A DNA stretch of 64,000 nucleotides from Kordia algicida OT-1 (GTDB lineage: Bacteria; Bacteroidota; Bacteroidia; Flavobacteriales; Flavobacteriaceae), in assembly GCF_000154725.1 (NCBI RefSeq), contig NZ_DS544873.1, forward strand, positions 739,569 through 803,568, written 5' to 3'. The notes beneath the pieces were generated by a model that was given only the letters and a program-made list of their open reading frames with translations, was not told where the DNA came from and did not search any database. Within the stretch, counting starts at the first letter, position 1, and every line of letters begins with the position of its first letter. Of the stretch, positions 51,223 through 59,359 are shown piece by piece. Position numbers and translations under genes: made by a program.

Positions 51223-52379
51223 TGAAAAAAATCATTCAATTAAAACAAAAATTAGCATCAAGTTCAAGATTTCATAGTAAGTACGATCTAAGTGAAGATG
51301 ACAAAATTCATTTATTGTATGTTTCTCCAAAATTAAATGCTACGGGATATTATCGTTTGATCTCCCAAGCACTTGAATTGAACAGCACCAAAACCCATAA
51401 AAGTATCATTACAAATATAGATAGTAATGACTTTAATAATTCATTAAATGATCTTACCACGGTTTTGGATGAGCGTCTAATCGTATGGGCGGACTATATT
51501 ATATTTCCGCCGATCTTTAGTGATATCACATATCTTTTAAAGGCGATCCAATCATTTAATCCAATGATTCAAATAACATTCAACATAGATCAAAATTATT
51601 TTGGATTAAGTGATATGAGTATTGGGAAAAGAAAAATTTCAAAAATGGATCTATTAAACTTGGAACACAACTTAGCGTGTGCAGATCTTTTGTTAGTTGC
51701 GAATTTAAAATTCAAAAACTTTTTGCATCGATTTATAAATATGCGTCACCCAAATGCAGATGTGGTCACTCAATATATACCCAACTTGATCTCAAAGATC
51801 GGGTATGAATCTATGCCAAAGATCAGTAAAAATGAATCAGAGCTGTTTCGTGTTGGACTTGTTAAACCAACTTTGGAAGATTTGGATTTCATTACAGAAT
51901 TATTCAAAATAATGCCCCCTTCATTGAAAGATAAAATTCAGCTAGTCATTATGGGGAGTTCCGCTACGTATCAGACCATCGAAGAGTTTGATCTACAAAG
52001 TGATGTTGAATTTCACAAAACGGTTAATTTTAAAAGCTTCTTTTCAAAGTTAAATGATCTAAAACTTGATTCGGTTTTGCTTTTAGCAAAAGACTCTACG
52101 TATCATAAACATCATAGCAGTTATTTATTTTTGGAACTATCAGCTTTTGGAATTCCAACGATCACATCGATCTATCATTCAGCAAGTAGGAGTATAACTG
52201 ATGGAGTCGATGGACTGATCGCATCAATAGAACCTGAGTGGATCAAGGCACTTGACTTGCTTGTAAATGTAGAAGGAATAAAAGAAGAAATAGGAAGCAT
52301 GGTGATAAAGAATGTATGGAAGAATCACAGTTTTTCAACAAAGCAAATTAAAACGATTACTGAAGAAATATTCTTCTAA
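51222..52379 (+). CDS. GT-B-like glycosyltransferase
   Basis: The 385-residue protein resembles family-4-type glycosyltransferases: the N-terminal half is Rossmann-like (LLYVSPKLNATGYYRLISQALEL), the middle has FRVGLVKPTLEDLDFITELFKIMPPSLKDKIQLVIMGSS, and the C-terminal sugar-nucleotide region has KHHSSYLFLELSAFGIPTITS, the usual position of the E(x7)E motif. A shortened or divergent member is possible. Its start overlaps the previous stop (TAATG). Donor and acceptor are unknown. It ends 68 bases before a bidirectional hairpin. Confidence 0.68.
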   Translation: MKKIIQLKQKLASSSRFHSKYDLSEDDKIHLLYVSPKLNATGYYRLISQALELNSTKTHKSIITNIDSNDFNNSLNDLTTVLDERLIVWADYIIFPPIFSDITYLLKAIQSFNPMIQITFNIDQNYFGLSDMSIGKRKISKMDLLNLEHNLACADLLLVANLKFKNFLHRFINMRHPNADVVTQYIPNLISKIGYESMPKISKNESELFRVGLVKPTLEDLDFITELFKIMPPSLKDKIQLVIMGSSATYQTIEEFDLQSDVEFHKTVNFKSFFSKLNDLKLDSVLLLAKDSTYHKHHSSYLFLELSAFGIPTITSIYHSASRSITDGVDGLIASIEPEWIKALDLLVNVEGIKEEIGSMVIKNVWKNHSFSTKQIKTITEEIFF

Positions 52380-52447
52380 AAGCGAAAAGGTACTGTTATA
52401 AAATCCAAACAAATTAAGTAAAAAAACATTTGTTTTTTATTAAAAGA

Positions 52448-52481
52448 AAAAGAGAGGAAACCTACTTATAACCTCTCTTTT
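52448..52481. terminator. bidirectional terminator
   Basis: AAAAGAGAGG pairs with CCTCTCTTTT with a 14-base loop between convergent genes (GT-B gene and T9SS gene). Confidence 0.75.
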
Positions 52482-52558
52482 AAAGAAAAGTCATTGCCTT
52501 AAATGACTTACTTATATTTAATGAATTTATGTTCTTTATCCCTTTGTTAGTTTTAATC

Positions 52559-55468
52559 TTAAAAATAAACTCCGTTTTGAAATTCTCCAATATCAATCTG
52601 TAGAGAATTATTTTTCTTGTTTTTATCTAAAATAAGTTGCCCAATAGTATTGTAGATTGATAGTTGTTTTATTTCATTTTTTTGAAGGTTTTTGATAGTT
52701 AGTAAATTCAAAACTTCATCATATACTAAAAAAACATCACCTAAAAATTCTTCATCTACTGCTAACGTACTTGACTCTTGAAAAACTATACTAAATCTCA
52801 TGTGGTCTACTCCTGTATCTAACCAAATAGTAGCATCTGAAGTTGATAGATTGTAATATGTATCGTTGCGAATATCTTTTAGATAAACAGTTGCATCACT
52901 TGGAACATTTTCCATCTCGTCTATACTAAAATTATATAGTCCTGCATCTGCTATTTTTATACCTAACGGAAGTTCTTGTGTAGTATCAAATTGTGGCAAA
53001 GCTAAAATAGATAGCTCTTCATCGTTTAATATCCAGTACAATTCATTTCTTTGATCATCATACGTCTTGGCGTCATATCCTTTGTCATAATCTAGTGTAG
53101 CATTTGTATCGTATCCCAACCCTATTACTCTTACATGGTCTGCAGGTTCTTTAAATGAAAACCAAATTTTGGTACGATCATCAATTGCTGTTGCTGTATT
53201 TTCAGGCTGACCATTCCTATAGTATACTGTTTCATTTAAGGATTCTTTTGCAAAAGTTCGTTGTCCGTTATTAAATACTAACGATCCTGCGGTATCTATG
53301 GTTACAAAAAAACCTTGCCCTACTGCTATATTTCCTGTCGGAGTTCCTTTTGAAGATGTTCCACTTCCACTCGTCAGTCCTGAGTCATCTGCAATAGCAG
53401 GAAGTCCCATCATTAAGTTATAGGTAGCATATCCGCCTTGGTAGTCAGCTAAGTTATGACTATTGTTAGAAGAGAAGTGTTCCCAAAAGTGTAATGTTCC
53501 ATCTATAATTGACAGATTATCATTGATGAATTGATCTGCATCTAAAGCAGATGGGTACGGGTTTCCAATTAAGAAATCATTGTTAGCAACAACTGTATAG
53601 GAATAGTTTCCATCATTAGGAATTCCTTTAAAGATATATTCTTGTTCGGTTGCTGTTACTCCTGAACCTTTCATGGTGTACCCTCTTCCTGGTGTTATGT
53701 TATCTGTTGTTGATAAAGAGTTCCAACCTGCGTATTCTCCTGAAACAGCATTAAAATCATATAGCCAATGATTACTTAGTGTAATTGGAGAGGTTGCTGG
53801 ATTGGCATCAAATGCTGTTGTGTAATTTATAACTCCATTAGCATCTTCTAAATATCCTATTTGCCAGCTGCCACTTCTATTTACAGGAGCACTCCAATAG
53901 TTATAATTATGTAGGTTTACCGTTCCTTGCTGACGTATCCTGAGTTCTCCCATTCCAGAATTAGATGTGGCACTTGTATGATTTTGAATTAATTGTGCTT
54001 CTCCTAATAAATCAACAACTCCATTTATATTTACTTGGTCTTCCACTTCTAATAGTATTCCATCAGAAACGGTGATAGTTCCGCCGCTTTCAACTTCTAT
54101 TTCTCTTACGTGCGCATCGAATGTTAGTGTTCCTGTGGCTCCTGATTTTACTGTAAATTTCAAACATTCATCTGTATCATCAGGTGCATTTGCTGTTCCT
54201 GAACCATGAAAAAAAGAGGTTCCATTCCATACGATCTGATCTAAATAGCGAAGGGTAAAGTAATCTCCGTCTGTAAACGAAACTCCTGTTGCTGTTGCAG
54301 TTGTTCCTACGACAGTCAAGTCATATACAGTAGGAGAACTAAAGTCACTATGATTATCAACAACTAATTGTAAAGGCTGACAACTTTGTTTTCCTGATAG
54401 ATCCATTCCCGTTATATCAAAAGCAACTGTAACTGTTCCTAAGTCATTTACCTTACTCACACGCCATTTTGAGCTTAGTTGCTCTGTGTAATTTACAGGG
54501 TCATTTGAAAAAACATAGGTAGGATCTTTGGTTTCTTCTCCCCAAAATAGAAAATCACCATTAGAAAGAGCTGAAGGTGTATTAATTCGTACAATTCCCG
54601 TTCCTCTTGAATCAGTATGATTGGTACCATCAGTTGCCTGACCTATACCAGCTACATCATGATCAAAATTCCCATTTCCTGAATTATCTTGGGAATAAAG
54701 GTCATTTAAAATATTTATACTTCCATACTTAGCAGACAAATAATTTTCTACAATTATTCTTTGTGCTGTATTCAATCTAGAATTATATACTATTACCTCA
54801 TACATATCATAATTAGCTTCATCTACTCCATTTCTTCCTAATGTTCCAATGAATAATGGACTTCCTGAAATATTTAAACTAGTCGAAGTATTATTTCTTC
54901 CGATAGTAATATTATTAGAACCAGTTTGTTTATCATAAGAGAGAATCCCATCTGAATTAAATATAGAACTTAGAGAAGATGTATGATCCTGTATCCCGTA
55001 ACGTGTATATCCTATTCTTCCAGTATTAAAATATTGTTCTAAACGTAGTGATCGAGAAGAATCATTGAATAAGGTGTTGGAAAACTTTCCTCCATCACTT
55101 CCATTAAGAGTAAAAAATATGGTACCTCCAGCAAATGTTTGAAAAGAATTTGGAGTCATTACATTATTGCTAGTCGCTAGAAAATCTACTGAATTAAAAG
55201 TTCCTGTATTGTATGTAGGAGGATTTGAACCTGTAGATATAAAGTTGTTTCCGTTTCCGCTGAAGTCATTCCATGTACTTACTGAAGCTCCATTTGAAGG
55301 ATTATCATTTGTTAATTCATCAGCATCTAAATCGTCTGCTCTAAGCCATAGTTGCAATGGAGAACTCCCATCATTTGTTCCCACCCCTCCTGGTCCAGTT
55401 TGAGCATGACTATTAAAAGAATAAAAGCTAATGATAAAAAAGAAAAATGGTAGTATATTTTTCATCAT
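52559..55468 (-). CDS. large T9SS surface protein with LamG/concanavalin-like head, C-terminal end damaged
   Basis: The 969-residue protein has a signal peptide (MKNILPFFFFIISFYSFNSHA), then TGPGGVGTNDGSSPLQLWLRADD (the usual start of a concanavalin-like cell-surface domain), WNDFSGNGNNF, a region with DTDECLKFTVKSGATGTLTFDAHV, and a T9SS sorting-domain-like end (LTIKNLQKNEIKQLSIYNTIGQLILD) that stops abruptly after FQNGVYF. One inserted base in the T5 run just after (52561-52565 on the plus strand A5) would restore LRLKLTKG, and the other frame nearby reads KEHKFIKYK, the usual T9SS tail. So the gene probably suffered at least one frameshift. Confidence 0.8.
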   Translation of the reverse strand: MMKNILPFFFFIISFYSFNSHAQTGPGGVGTNDGSSPLQLWLRADDLDADELTNDNPSNGASVSTWNDFSGNGNNFISTGSNPPTYNTGTFNSVDFLATSNNVMTPNSFQTFAGGTIFFTLNGSDGGKFSNTLFNDSSRSLRLEQYFNTGRIGYTRYGIQDHTSSLSSIFNSDGILSYDKQTGSNNITIGRNNTSTSLNISGSPLFIGTLGRNGVDEANYDMYEVIVYNSRLNTAQRIIVENYLSAKYGSINILNDLYSQDNSGNGNFDHDVAGIGQATDGTNHTDSRGTGIVRINTPSALSNGDFLFWGEETKDPTYVFSNDPVNYTEQLSSKWRVSKVNDLGTVTVAFDITGMDLSGKQSCQPLQLVVDNHSDFSSPTVYDLTVVGTTATATGVSFTDGDYFTLRYLDQIVWNGTSFFHGSGTANAPDDTDECLKFTVKSGATGTLTFDAHVREIEVESGGTITVSDGILLEVEDQVNINGVVDLLGEAQLIQNHTSATSNSGMGELRIRQQGTVNLHNYNYWSAPVNRSGSWQIGYLEDANGVINYTTAFDANPATSPITLSNHWLYDFNAVSGEYAGWNSLSTTDNITPGRGYTMKGSGVTATEQEYIFKGIPNDGNYSYTVVANNDFLIGNPYPSALDADQFINDNLSIIDGTLHFWEHFSSNNSHNLADYQGGYATYNLMMGLPAIADDSGLTSGSGTSSKGTPTGNIAVGQGFFVTIDTAGSLVFNNGQRTFAKESLNETVYYRNGQPENTATAIDDRTKIWFSFKEPADHVRVIGLGYDTNATLDYDKGYDAKTYDDQRNELYWILNDEELSILALPQFDTTQELPLGIKIADAGLYNFSIDEMENVPSDATVYLKDIRNDTYYNLSTSDATIWLDTGVDHMRFSIVFQESSTLAVDEEFLGDVFLVYDEVLNLLTIKNLQKNEIKQLSIYNTIGQLILDKNKKNNSLQIDIGEFQNGVYF

Positions 55469-55835
55469 GGATAAGTTTTACTATAAAATAATATCAAAAT
55501 TTATTTTTATTATGTTAAATAAATTAATATGTAAGCAAAACTCGATGTATTACATTTATTTCCGATGAAATACTAAATTCCAAATAATAATATCTTTATT
55601 ATTTAATTGGTCGTAATTGCCATTTTACTATTACTTTTTATTGTATAATCTTCAATATATTTAGTATTGTTTTTTCAGAGTACATAATTAGTATGAGCAA
55701 CTTTCTCTGAATAGTTACTTGCCCAATCACTTTTAGAGGACTTTTTTGAATGATTCCTATATATTTTTCCCTTAAACAACCTCTTAATTGTTTTTATAAC
55801 AAAGAAATCAAACTATTTGTTACTCTTTAAAATAA

Positions 55836-55857
55836 AAGCCTTGTTAGGGCAAGGCTT
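55836..55857 (-). terminator. minus-strand terminator
   Basis: Stem AAGCCTTG / CAAGGCTT with loop TTAGGG; on the minus strand it is followed by TTTATTTTA. It would terminate the 36-aa gene region. Confidence 0.75.
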
Positions 55858-55933
55858 CTCTGTTCAGCGTAATTTTAGTTTTACGATACTTTAGTGGTAA
55901 ATACTGAAAAAAGAACTAAAAACTGAACTTAAA

Positions 55934-55973
55934 ATGTAAGGGTTCTCAATGATCCATTGAGAATTCCTTACAT
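55934..55973. other. imperfect 17-bp inverted repeat
   Basis: ATGTAAGGGTTCTCAAT (55934-55950) pairs with ATTGAGAATTCCTTACAT (55956-55973) except for a small bulge; the loop is GATCC. No T run follows on either strand, so it may be a processing or recombination structure. Confidence 0.55.
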
Positions 55974-55995
55974 ATAATGGGGGAATTAGAGTTAT

Positions 55996-56106
55996 TTAGG
56001 TTATTATAATAATTCCTGTAAAAATTATTAGCGCAAGGATCAAAGCTGATGCCATGAACCCATGTACAAATCCTTTTTTGTATTCTTCACTCTTGTTTAT
56101 ATTCAT
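55996..56106 (-). CDS. small single-pass membrane protein, 36 aa
   Basis: ATG at 56106 opens a 36-codon frame: MNINKSEEYKKGFVHGFMAS followed by ALILALIIFTGIIIIT. A charged start, one hydrophobic span and no tail is the classic membrane microprotein layout. It lies between two hairpins in a cluster of small membrane genes on the minus strand. Confidence 0.55.
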   Translation of the reverse strand: MNINKSEEYKKGFVHGFMASALILALIIFTGIIIIT

Positions 56107-56138
56107 TTTAACTGCAAATATTTAATGTATTGCAAAAG

Positions 56139-56195
56139 GTTTAGTTGGCAAGGCGATGATAGCATTGCGTTTGTAACGATCGCCTTGCACTAAAC
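56139..56195. repeat. 17-bp imperfect inverted repeat with long loop
   Basis: See the surrounding intergenic entry. The outer bases GTTTAGT/ACTAAAC recall integron attC core sites but do not match GTTRRRY, so it is not assigned as attC. Confidence 0.55.
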
Positions 56196-56352
56196 AGCAT
56201 GTTTCCTTTTTTTTAGGAAACTTCTTCTGCGCCATAGGACACACTTTTATGAAGAAAAAGAGTGCTTGTAAAAAGGAAGTATTTAGTGAAAAAAATGATA
56301 CAACCTTTGGCGCATTACTATGATCTCTTTTGATGACTAAGTTTATTTAAAA

Positions 56353-56381
56353 TAAAGCGACAGCAACCAACTGCCGCTTTA
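56353..56381 (-). terminator. minus-strand terminator
   Basis: TAAAGCG-A-CAG pairs with CTG-C-CGCTTTA across CAACCAA; on the minus strand the flank is TTTATTTTAAATAAAC-like, suitable for release. It follows the gene ending at 56460. Confidence 0.6.
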
Positions 56382-56459
56382 CAAACCAACCTAAACTAAA
56401 TACTTAGGAAACTTAACCACAAACTATTAACTTTTTATAATCTCAACCTGTGCGTATAT

Positions 56460-56636
56460 TTATTGCTTTGACTTGTTTTGTAATTCCTTTTCAAGTTCAT
56501 CATCTACTTCATTTGTTGGCTTTGCGCTTTTTTGGTACTTGTTGGGTGTATTTCTTAGATATAAAATGATGATGATACTGATGATCAAAACTTCTATACC
56601 ACAAATACCTAATAGAAATTTTGTGTTATGATCCAT
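56460..56636 (-). CDS. small single-pass membrane protein, 58 aa
   Basis: The start at ATG 56636 (MDHNTKFLLGICGIEVLIIS) is preferred over a longer frame that starts in the hairpin-rich spacer. One membrane span (KFLLGICGIEVLIISIIIILYL) precedes a charged cytosolic tail (NTPNKYQKSAKPTNEVDDELEKELQNKSK). Unknown function; part of the small-membrane-gene group of the element. Confidence 0.6.
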   Translation of the reverse strand: MDHNTKFLLGICGIEVLIISIIIILYLRNTPNKYQKSAKPTNEVDDELEKELQNKSKQ

Positions 56637-56817
56637 ACGATTCTTTTTATTAGTATTAATGGCTATTAACACAATAAAATAGGTGTTTGGACTAGGTAAC
56701 AACCTGTTAAAAAAAACCATGCGAATCTCAGGCTATGCTAATCAAAGCATGGCTTTTAAGGGTACTCATGAAAAAAAGTGTGAAATTATTTTTTCTTACG
56801 GGTCATACCTAGCAAGG

Positions 56818-57015
56818 TCATCTTTTATCAAAGTTTTCTATTTGCAACGCTTTTAGCCGTTCTTTGTTGAGTGCGGTTTGTGCGTCTATCAACTTTATAA
56901 GTTTTAGAACCAACTTAATGCCTAGTATCACTAGGGTAATACCAATTAATACCATAATGATTACATACAATAGCATGAAAATATTCATTGCTTCAAAACT
57001 TGTGCTAGTGTTCAT
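56818..57015 (-). CDS. small membrane protein, 65 aa
   Basis: One hydrophobic span (IFMLLYVIIMVLIGITLVILGIKLVLKLIKLI) followed by a helical tail (DAQTALNKERLKALQIENFDKR). It is 3 bases downstream of the lipoprotein gene at 57019, so cotranscribed. Function unknown. Confidence 0.68.
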   Translation of the reverse strand: MNTSTSFEAMNIFMLLYVIIMVLIGITLVILGIKLVLKLIKLIDAQTALNKERLKALQIENFDKR

Positions 57016-57018
57016 CCG

Positions 57019-57516
57019 TTATTGTTTCTTTTGTTGTTTTGTCGAATCCTTTTTGATAGAATCAGCTTTTCTATTAAATGACTTAGCAATTAGTGAGTCA
57101 GTCATTTTTAAATAATTATCTATACCTTCCATTGAATTAAAACGAGGAAGTTTAACAGAATCTTTATTTTTGAGAAGACTAAGAGATTTATTTTTGAAAC
57201 GTGTTTGTAATTTTAGTAATACACAGGTTTGTTTTGTATTATATGTTCCAGCTATAAATGGATCTAAATGCTTTCTTATCTTTTTAGAAGAAAGAGAATC
57301 TTTAAGTGATAGTAACACTTGGTTTGTAACAGAGTCATTTTTTACCACTTTTTCAAGTTCTTTGTCCGTTAGACCTAGCTTAGATTTTAGTAGATCTGAT
57401 TTACTTGCAACAACAGGCAAAGCTATTTCTTGCTTAGTTTCTTTGGTAACACTACAATTGTAGGTAAAAACAATTGCTATTACTAACATCATTAGCTTAA
57501 AGATTCTCTTTTTCAT
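57019..57516 (-). CDS. hypothetical lipoprotein, 165 aa, Lys/Ser-rich
   Basis: A lipoprotein signal (MKKRIFKLMMLVIAIVFTYNC, Cys21) is followed by a helical Lys/Ser/Asp-rich sequence ending in ADSIKKDSTKQQKKQ. It has no recognised domain. It is 17 bases downstream of the mosaic lipoprotein gene, in the same operon, a position where immunity proteins are found in polymorphic toxin loci, but no similarity supports that. Confidence 0.68.
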   Translation of the reverse strand: MKKRIFKLMMLVIAIVFTYNCSVTKETKQEIALPVVASKSDLLKSKLGLTDKELEKVVKNDSVTNQVLLSLKDSLSSKKIRKHLDPFIAGTYNTKQTCVLLKLQTRFKNKSLSLLKNKDSVKLPRFNSMEGIDNYLKMTDSLIAKSFNRKADSIKKDSTKQQKKQ

Positions 57517-57533
57517 GTAATTATTTTTCTAGT

Positions 57534-58937
57534 TTAATTATTAATATAAAATATTTTTGAATAACCGTCAGCCCCATCATATTTATTAATCTCCATAGTT
57601 ATAAGACATTGTGTATCAACAGATATATCTATTCCTTCATAAAATATACCTCTTTTTATAGTGCCTGTCATATTAATACGCTTAAAATCACTACTTATTG
57701 GACTTTCAACAACAGCAAAATTTGAATTTGCTTCCCACGCCATCATTAAAGAAAAACCTGCCAATTGTGAATTAATCCCAACCACTTCAAAATCTTGTTC
57801 GGTTACGGGGTTTTCTAAATTAGAAACAACTTCTACCTTTATATCTGCTGTATTCAAAAATTCAGCAGTTGGAAAAGAAAACCTAGTCATCATATTACCA
57901 CTCTGCAATTCCTCTGAAGAAGTTTCTGTTGCATTTGCACTTGTTGGTAATGAATCAATATAATCTTGTAAATCTTCTTGATTATCAAAGCTTGGCGCAT
58001 CCTCATGATTTGCATTATTTCCAAACTCCCAATTCCCTTCTCCTAGCACTTCATTAAGTTCTTCTGTAATTCTTTGACGATCTTCTTTTGAAATTGGCGA
58101 AGTCACTACATTAGGGGTTTCATCATTAGGTTCATCAGGTGTCGTATTTCCATCATTGGTTGTACCACTACCTCCCGAAGTTGAACCTGATGTTGGACTA
58201 CTTGGGTTTTGTGGATCGTCTGTGGTACTTCCACTACTCCCTCCATCTGGACAGTTCACCTCAATTACCGTATAGGTATCACACGGGTCGTCATCTTGTT
58301 CATGCTCGCACGTGTTTTGCACAGCTCCATCAATGGAGTATAAAAATGTATCACCCGTATCTGGCGTAATGTGATATACCGTATAGGTCGTTGTACACGG
58401 GGTTATTGTATTACTTTCTCCCAATACATCTGCTATATTCATAGCAATAGTTTCTGAGCTGATCTCATACGGAGTCCCTACATGTTGTGTGGTAAAGAAT
58501 TCTTGTTGTTGCAAAGCATTGAAATGATAGGTTACCAACGTAGCGGTGTAATCCTCTGTACTAGCATTATAGGAAAACACCATGTTCTCCAATGCAGTAC
58601 CTGAGTTATTGGTACGGCTTACAGGAAAGGTATAGGAGTGCGTGTTGTTTTCGGTACTTTCTATATAGTGTACACGCTCCGTATGTACGGTAAAATCATA
58701 CATGTTATTTTCGGTGAATTGCTGTTGCATGGTGGCTAAACCTCTTAGCTGATTACTGAGCTTGGTGTTGGCTGCTACCTCTTGTTGGGTCAATACACTT
58801 TTGGTATACGGAAACGCTTTTTGCATGGCTTGTTCTTCTGCAAGTACCGTATCGGTATCGGTTTGACAATTGGTAAAGGCTAGCATTGCTACCAAGATAC
58901 ATAAAATTTGACATAGATTTCTTACTGTTTTCATCAT
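57534..58937 (-). CDS. mosaic lipoprotein, 467 aa, with distinct N- and C-terminal parts
   Basis: The start carries a lipoprotein signal (MMKTVRNLCQILCILVAMLAFTNC, Cys24). Residues up to about 280 contain beta-strand repeats (MVFSYNASTEDYTATLVTYHFN; CTTTYTVYHITPDTGDTFLYS) and a Gly/Ser/Thr/Pro-rich linker (GGSSGSTTDDPQNPSSP). The C-terminal part (about 290-467) begins ISKEDRQRITEELNEVLGEG and is of different base composition: bases 57534-58100 are about 30% G+C by eye, 58150-58930 about 45%. The protein looks like a conserved head with an exchanged tail. Function unknown; upstream of small lipoprotein and membrane genes. Confidence 0.75.
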   Translation of the reverse strand: MMKTVRNLCQILCILVAMLAFTNCQTDTDTVLAEEQAMQKAFPYTKSVLTQQEVAANTKLSNQLRGLATMQQQFTENNMYDFTVHTERVHYIESTENNTHSYTFPVSRTNNSGTALENMVFSYNASTEDYTATLVTYHFNALQQQEFFTTQHVGTPYEISSETIAMNIADVLGESNTITPCTTTYTVYHITPDTGDTFLYSIDGAVQNTCEHEQDDDPCDTYTVIEVNCPDGGSSGSTTDDPQNPSSPTSGSTSGGSGTTNDGNTTPDEPNDETPNVVTSPISKEDRQRITEELNEVLGEGNWEFGNNANHEDAPSFDNQEDLQDYIDSLPTSANATETSSEELQSGNMMTRFSFPTAEFLNTADIKVEVVSNLENPVTEQDFEVVGINSQLAGFSLMMAWEANSNFAVVESPISSDFKRINMTGTIKRGIFYEGIDISVDTQCLITMEINKYDGADGYSKIFYINN

Positions 58938-59023
58938 TGGTTATAATTTTAAATACACCTACTCGTACGTTTTTCGGTTTCCACGGCTTTTGTTTAAGTG
59001 AATAGCTACACTTTGAATAAACA

Positions 59024-59057
59024 TTTGCCGTGGGTATTAAAAAAATACCTATATTTG
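59024..59057 (+). promoter_or_regulatory. promoter with TTTG and TATATTTG
   Basis: TTTG (59024-59027) and TATATTTG (59050-59057) are separated by 22 bases, near the consensus 19-21. Transcription would begin near 59064. Confidence 0.6.
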
Positions 59058-59063
59058 ATTTTC

Positions 59064-59126
59064 GATGTCAAGTAGGCAAAATGCTTATTTGTTTTTAAAA
59101 GCTTTCATTCATGTGAAAGCTTTTTT
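59064..59126 (+). ncRNA. candidate small RNA of about 60 nt
   Basis: Between the promoter at 59024 and the terminator stem AAAAGCTTTCA / TGAAAGCTTTT (59097-59107 and 59114-59124), which is followed by TTATTAC, there is room only for a short untranslated transcript. A 42-codon frame from 59065 exists but reads through the terminator. It could also be a leader of the following regulator gene if the terminator leaks. Confidence 0.4.
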
Positions 59127-59359
59127 ATTACAACTTTTCTTTCTTTTAAAAATAATCTTATACTTTAGCTGTCAGATTTTTTTGATGATGTAAATGTAAT
59201 GTAAGATATAGCTTAAGTACAAAAAATGTAAACCATTATTTACAAATTAACAGGTGTTATTTATAAATTCTTCAGTAATTTTATTATTAAAACACCTTAA
59301 ACTAGATTGGAAGTCAATAAAATAAAATCATATAAGTATTTATGTTGGTAAGTTTTGAA

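Larger units (their letters stand above)
55469..55995. other. 527-base intergenic region with hairpins and no gene
   Basis: The region is very AT-rich and contains no gene that I can support. It holds two clear hairpins: 55836-55857 (AAGCCTTG / CAAGGCTT, a T-rich flank on the minus strand, so a minus-strand terminator) and 55934-55973 (imperfect stem). The promoter of the T9SS gene (minus strand) should lie close to 55480-55560 but no convincing element was found. Confidence 0.5.
56107..56459. other. 353-base intergenic region with hairpins
   Basis: No gene is supported. A strong imperfect inverted repeat lies at 56139-56195 (GTTTAGTTGGCAAGGCGAT against ATCGCCTTGCACTAAAC, a two-base bulge), and a hairpin at 56353-56381 (TAAAGCGACAG / CTGCCGCTTTA), T-rich on the minus side, which would terminate the gene ending at 56460. 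A short plus-strand 24-codon frame (from 56250) is not credible. Confidence 0.5.
58938..59359. other. 422-base divergent intergenic region with candidate small RNA
   Basis: This stretch separates the mosaic lipoprotein from the second TPR-AraC regulator. It has a promoter of Bacteroidota type (59024-59027 TTTG, 59050-59057 TATATTTG) followed about 40 bases after the expected start by a strong hairpin terminator (59097-59126). See separate entries. No other gene is visible. Confidence 0.55.

Noticed and set aside
56139-56195. integron attC site
   Set aside because: The outer 7-mers GTTTAGT and ACTAAAC do not fit GTTRRRY / RYYYAAC, and no integron integrase is present.
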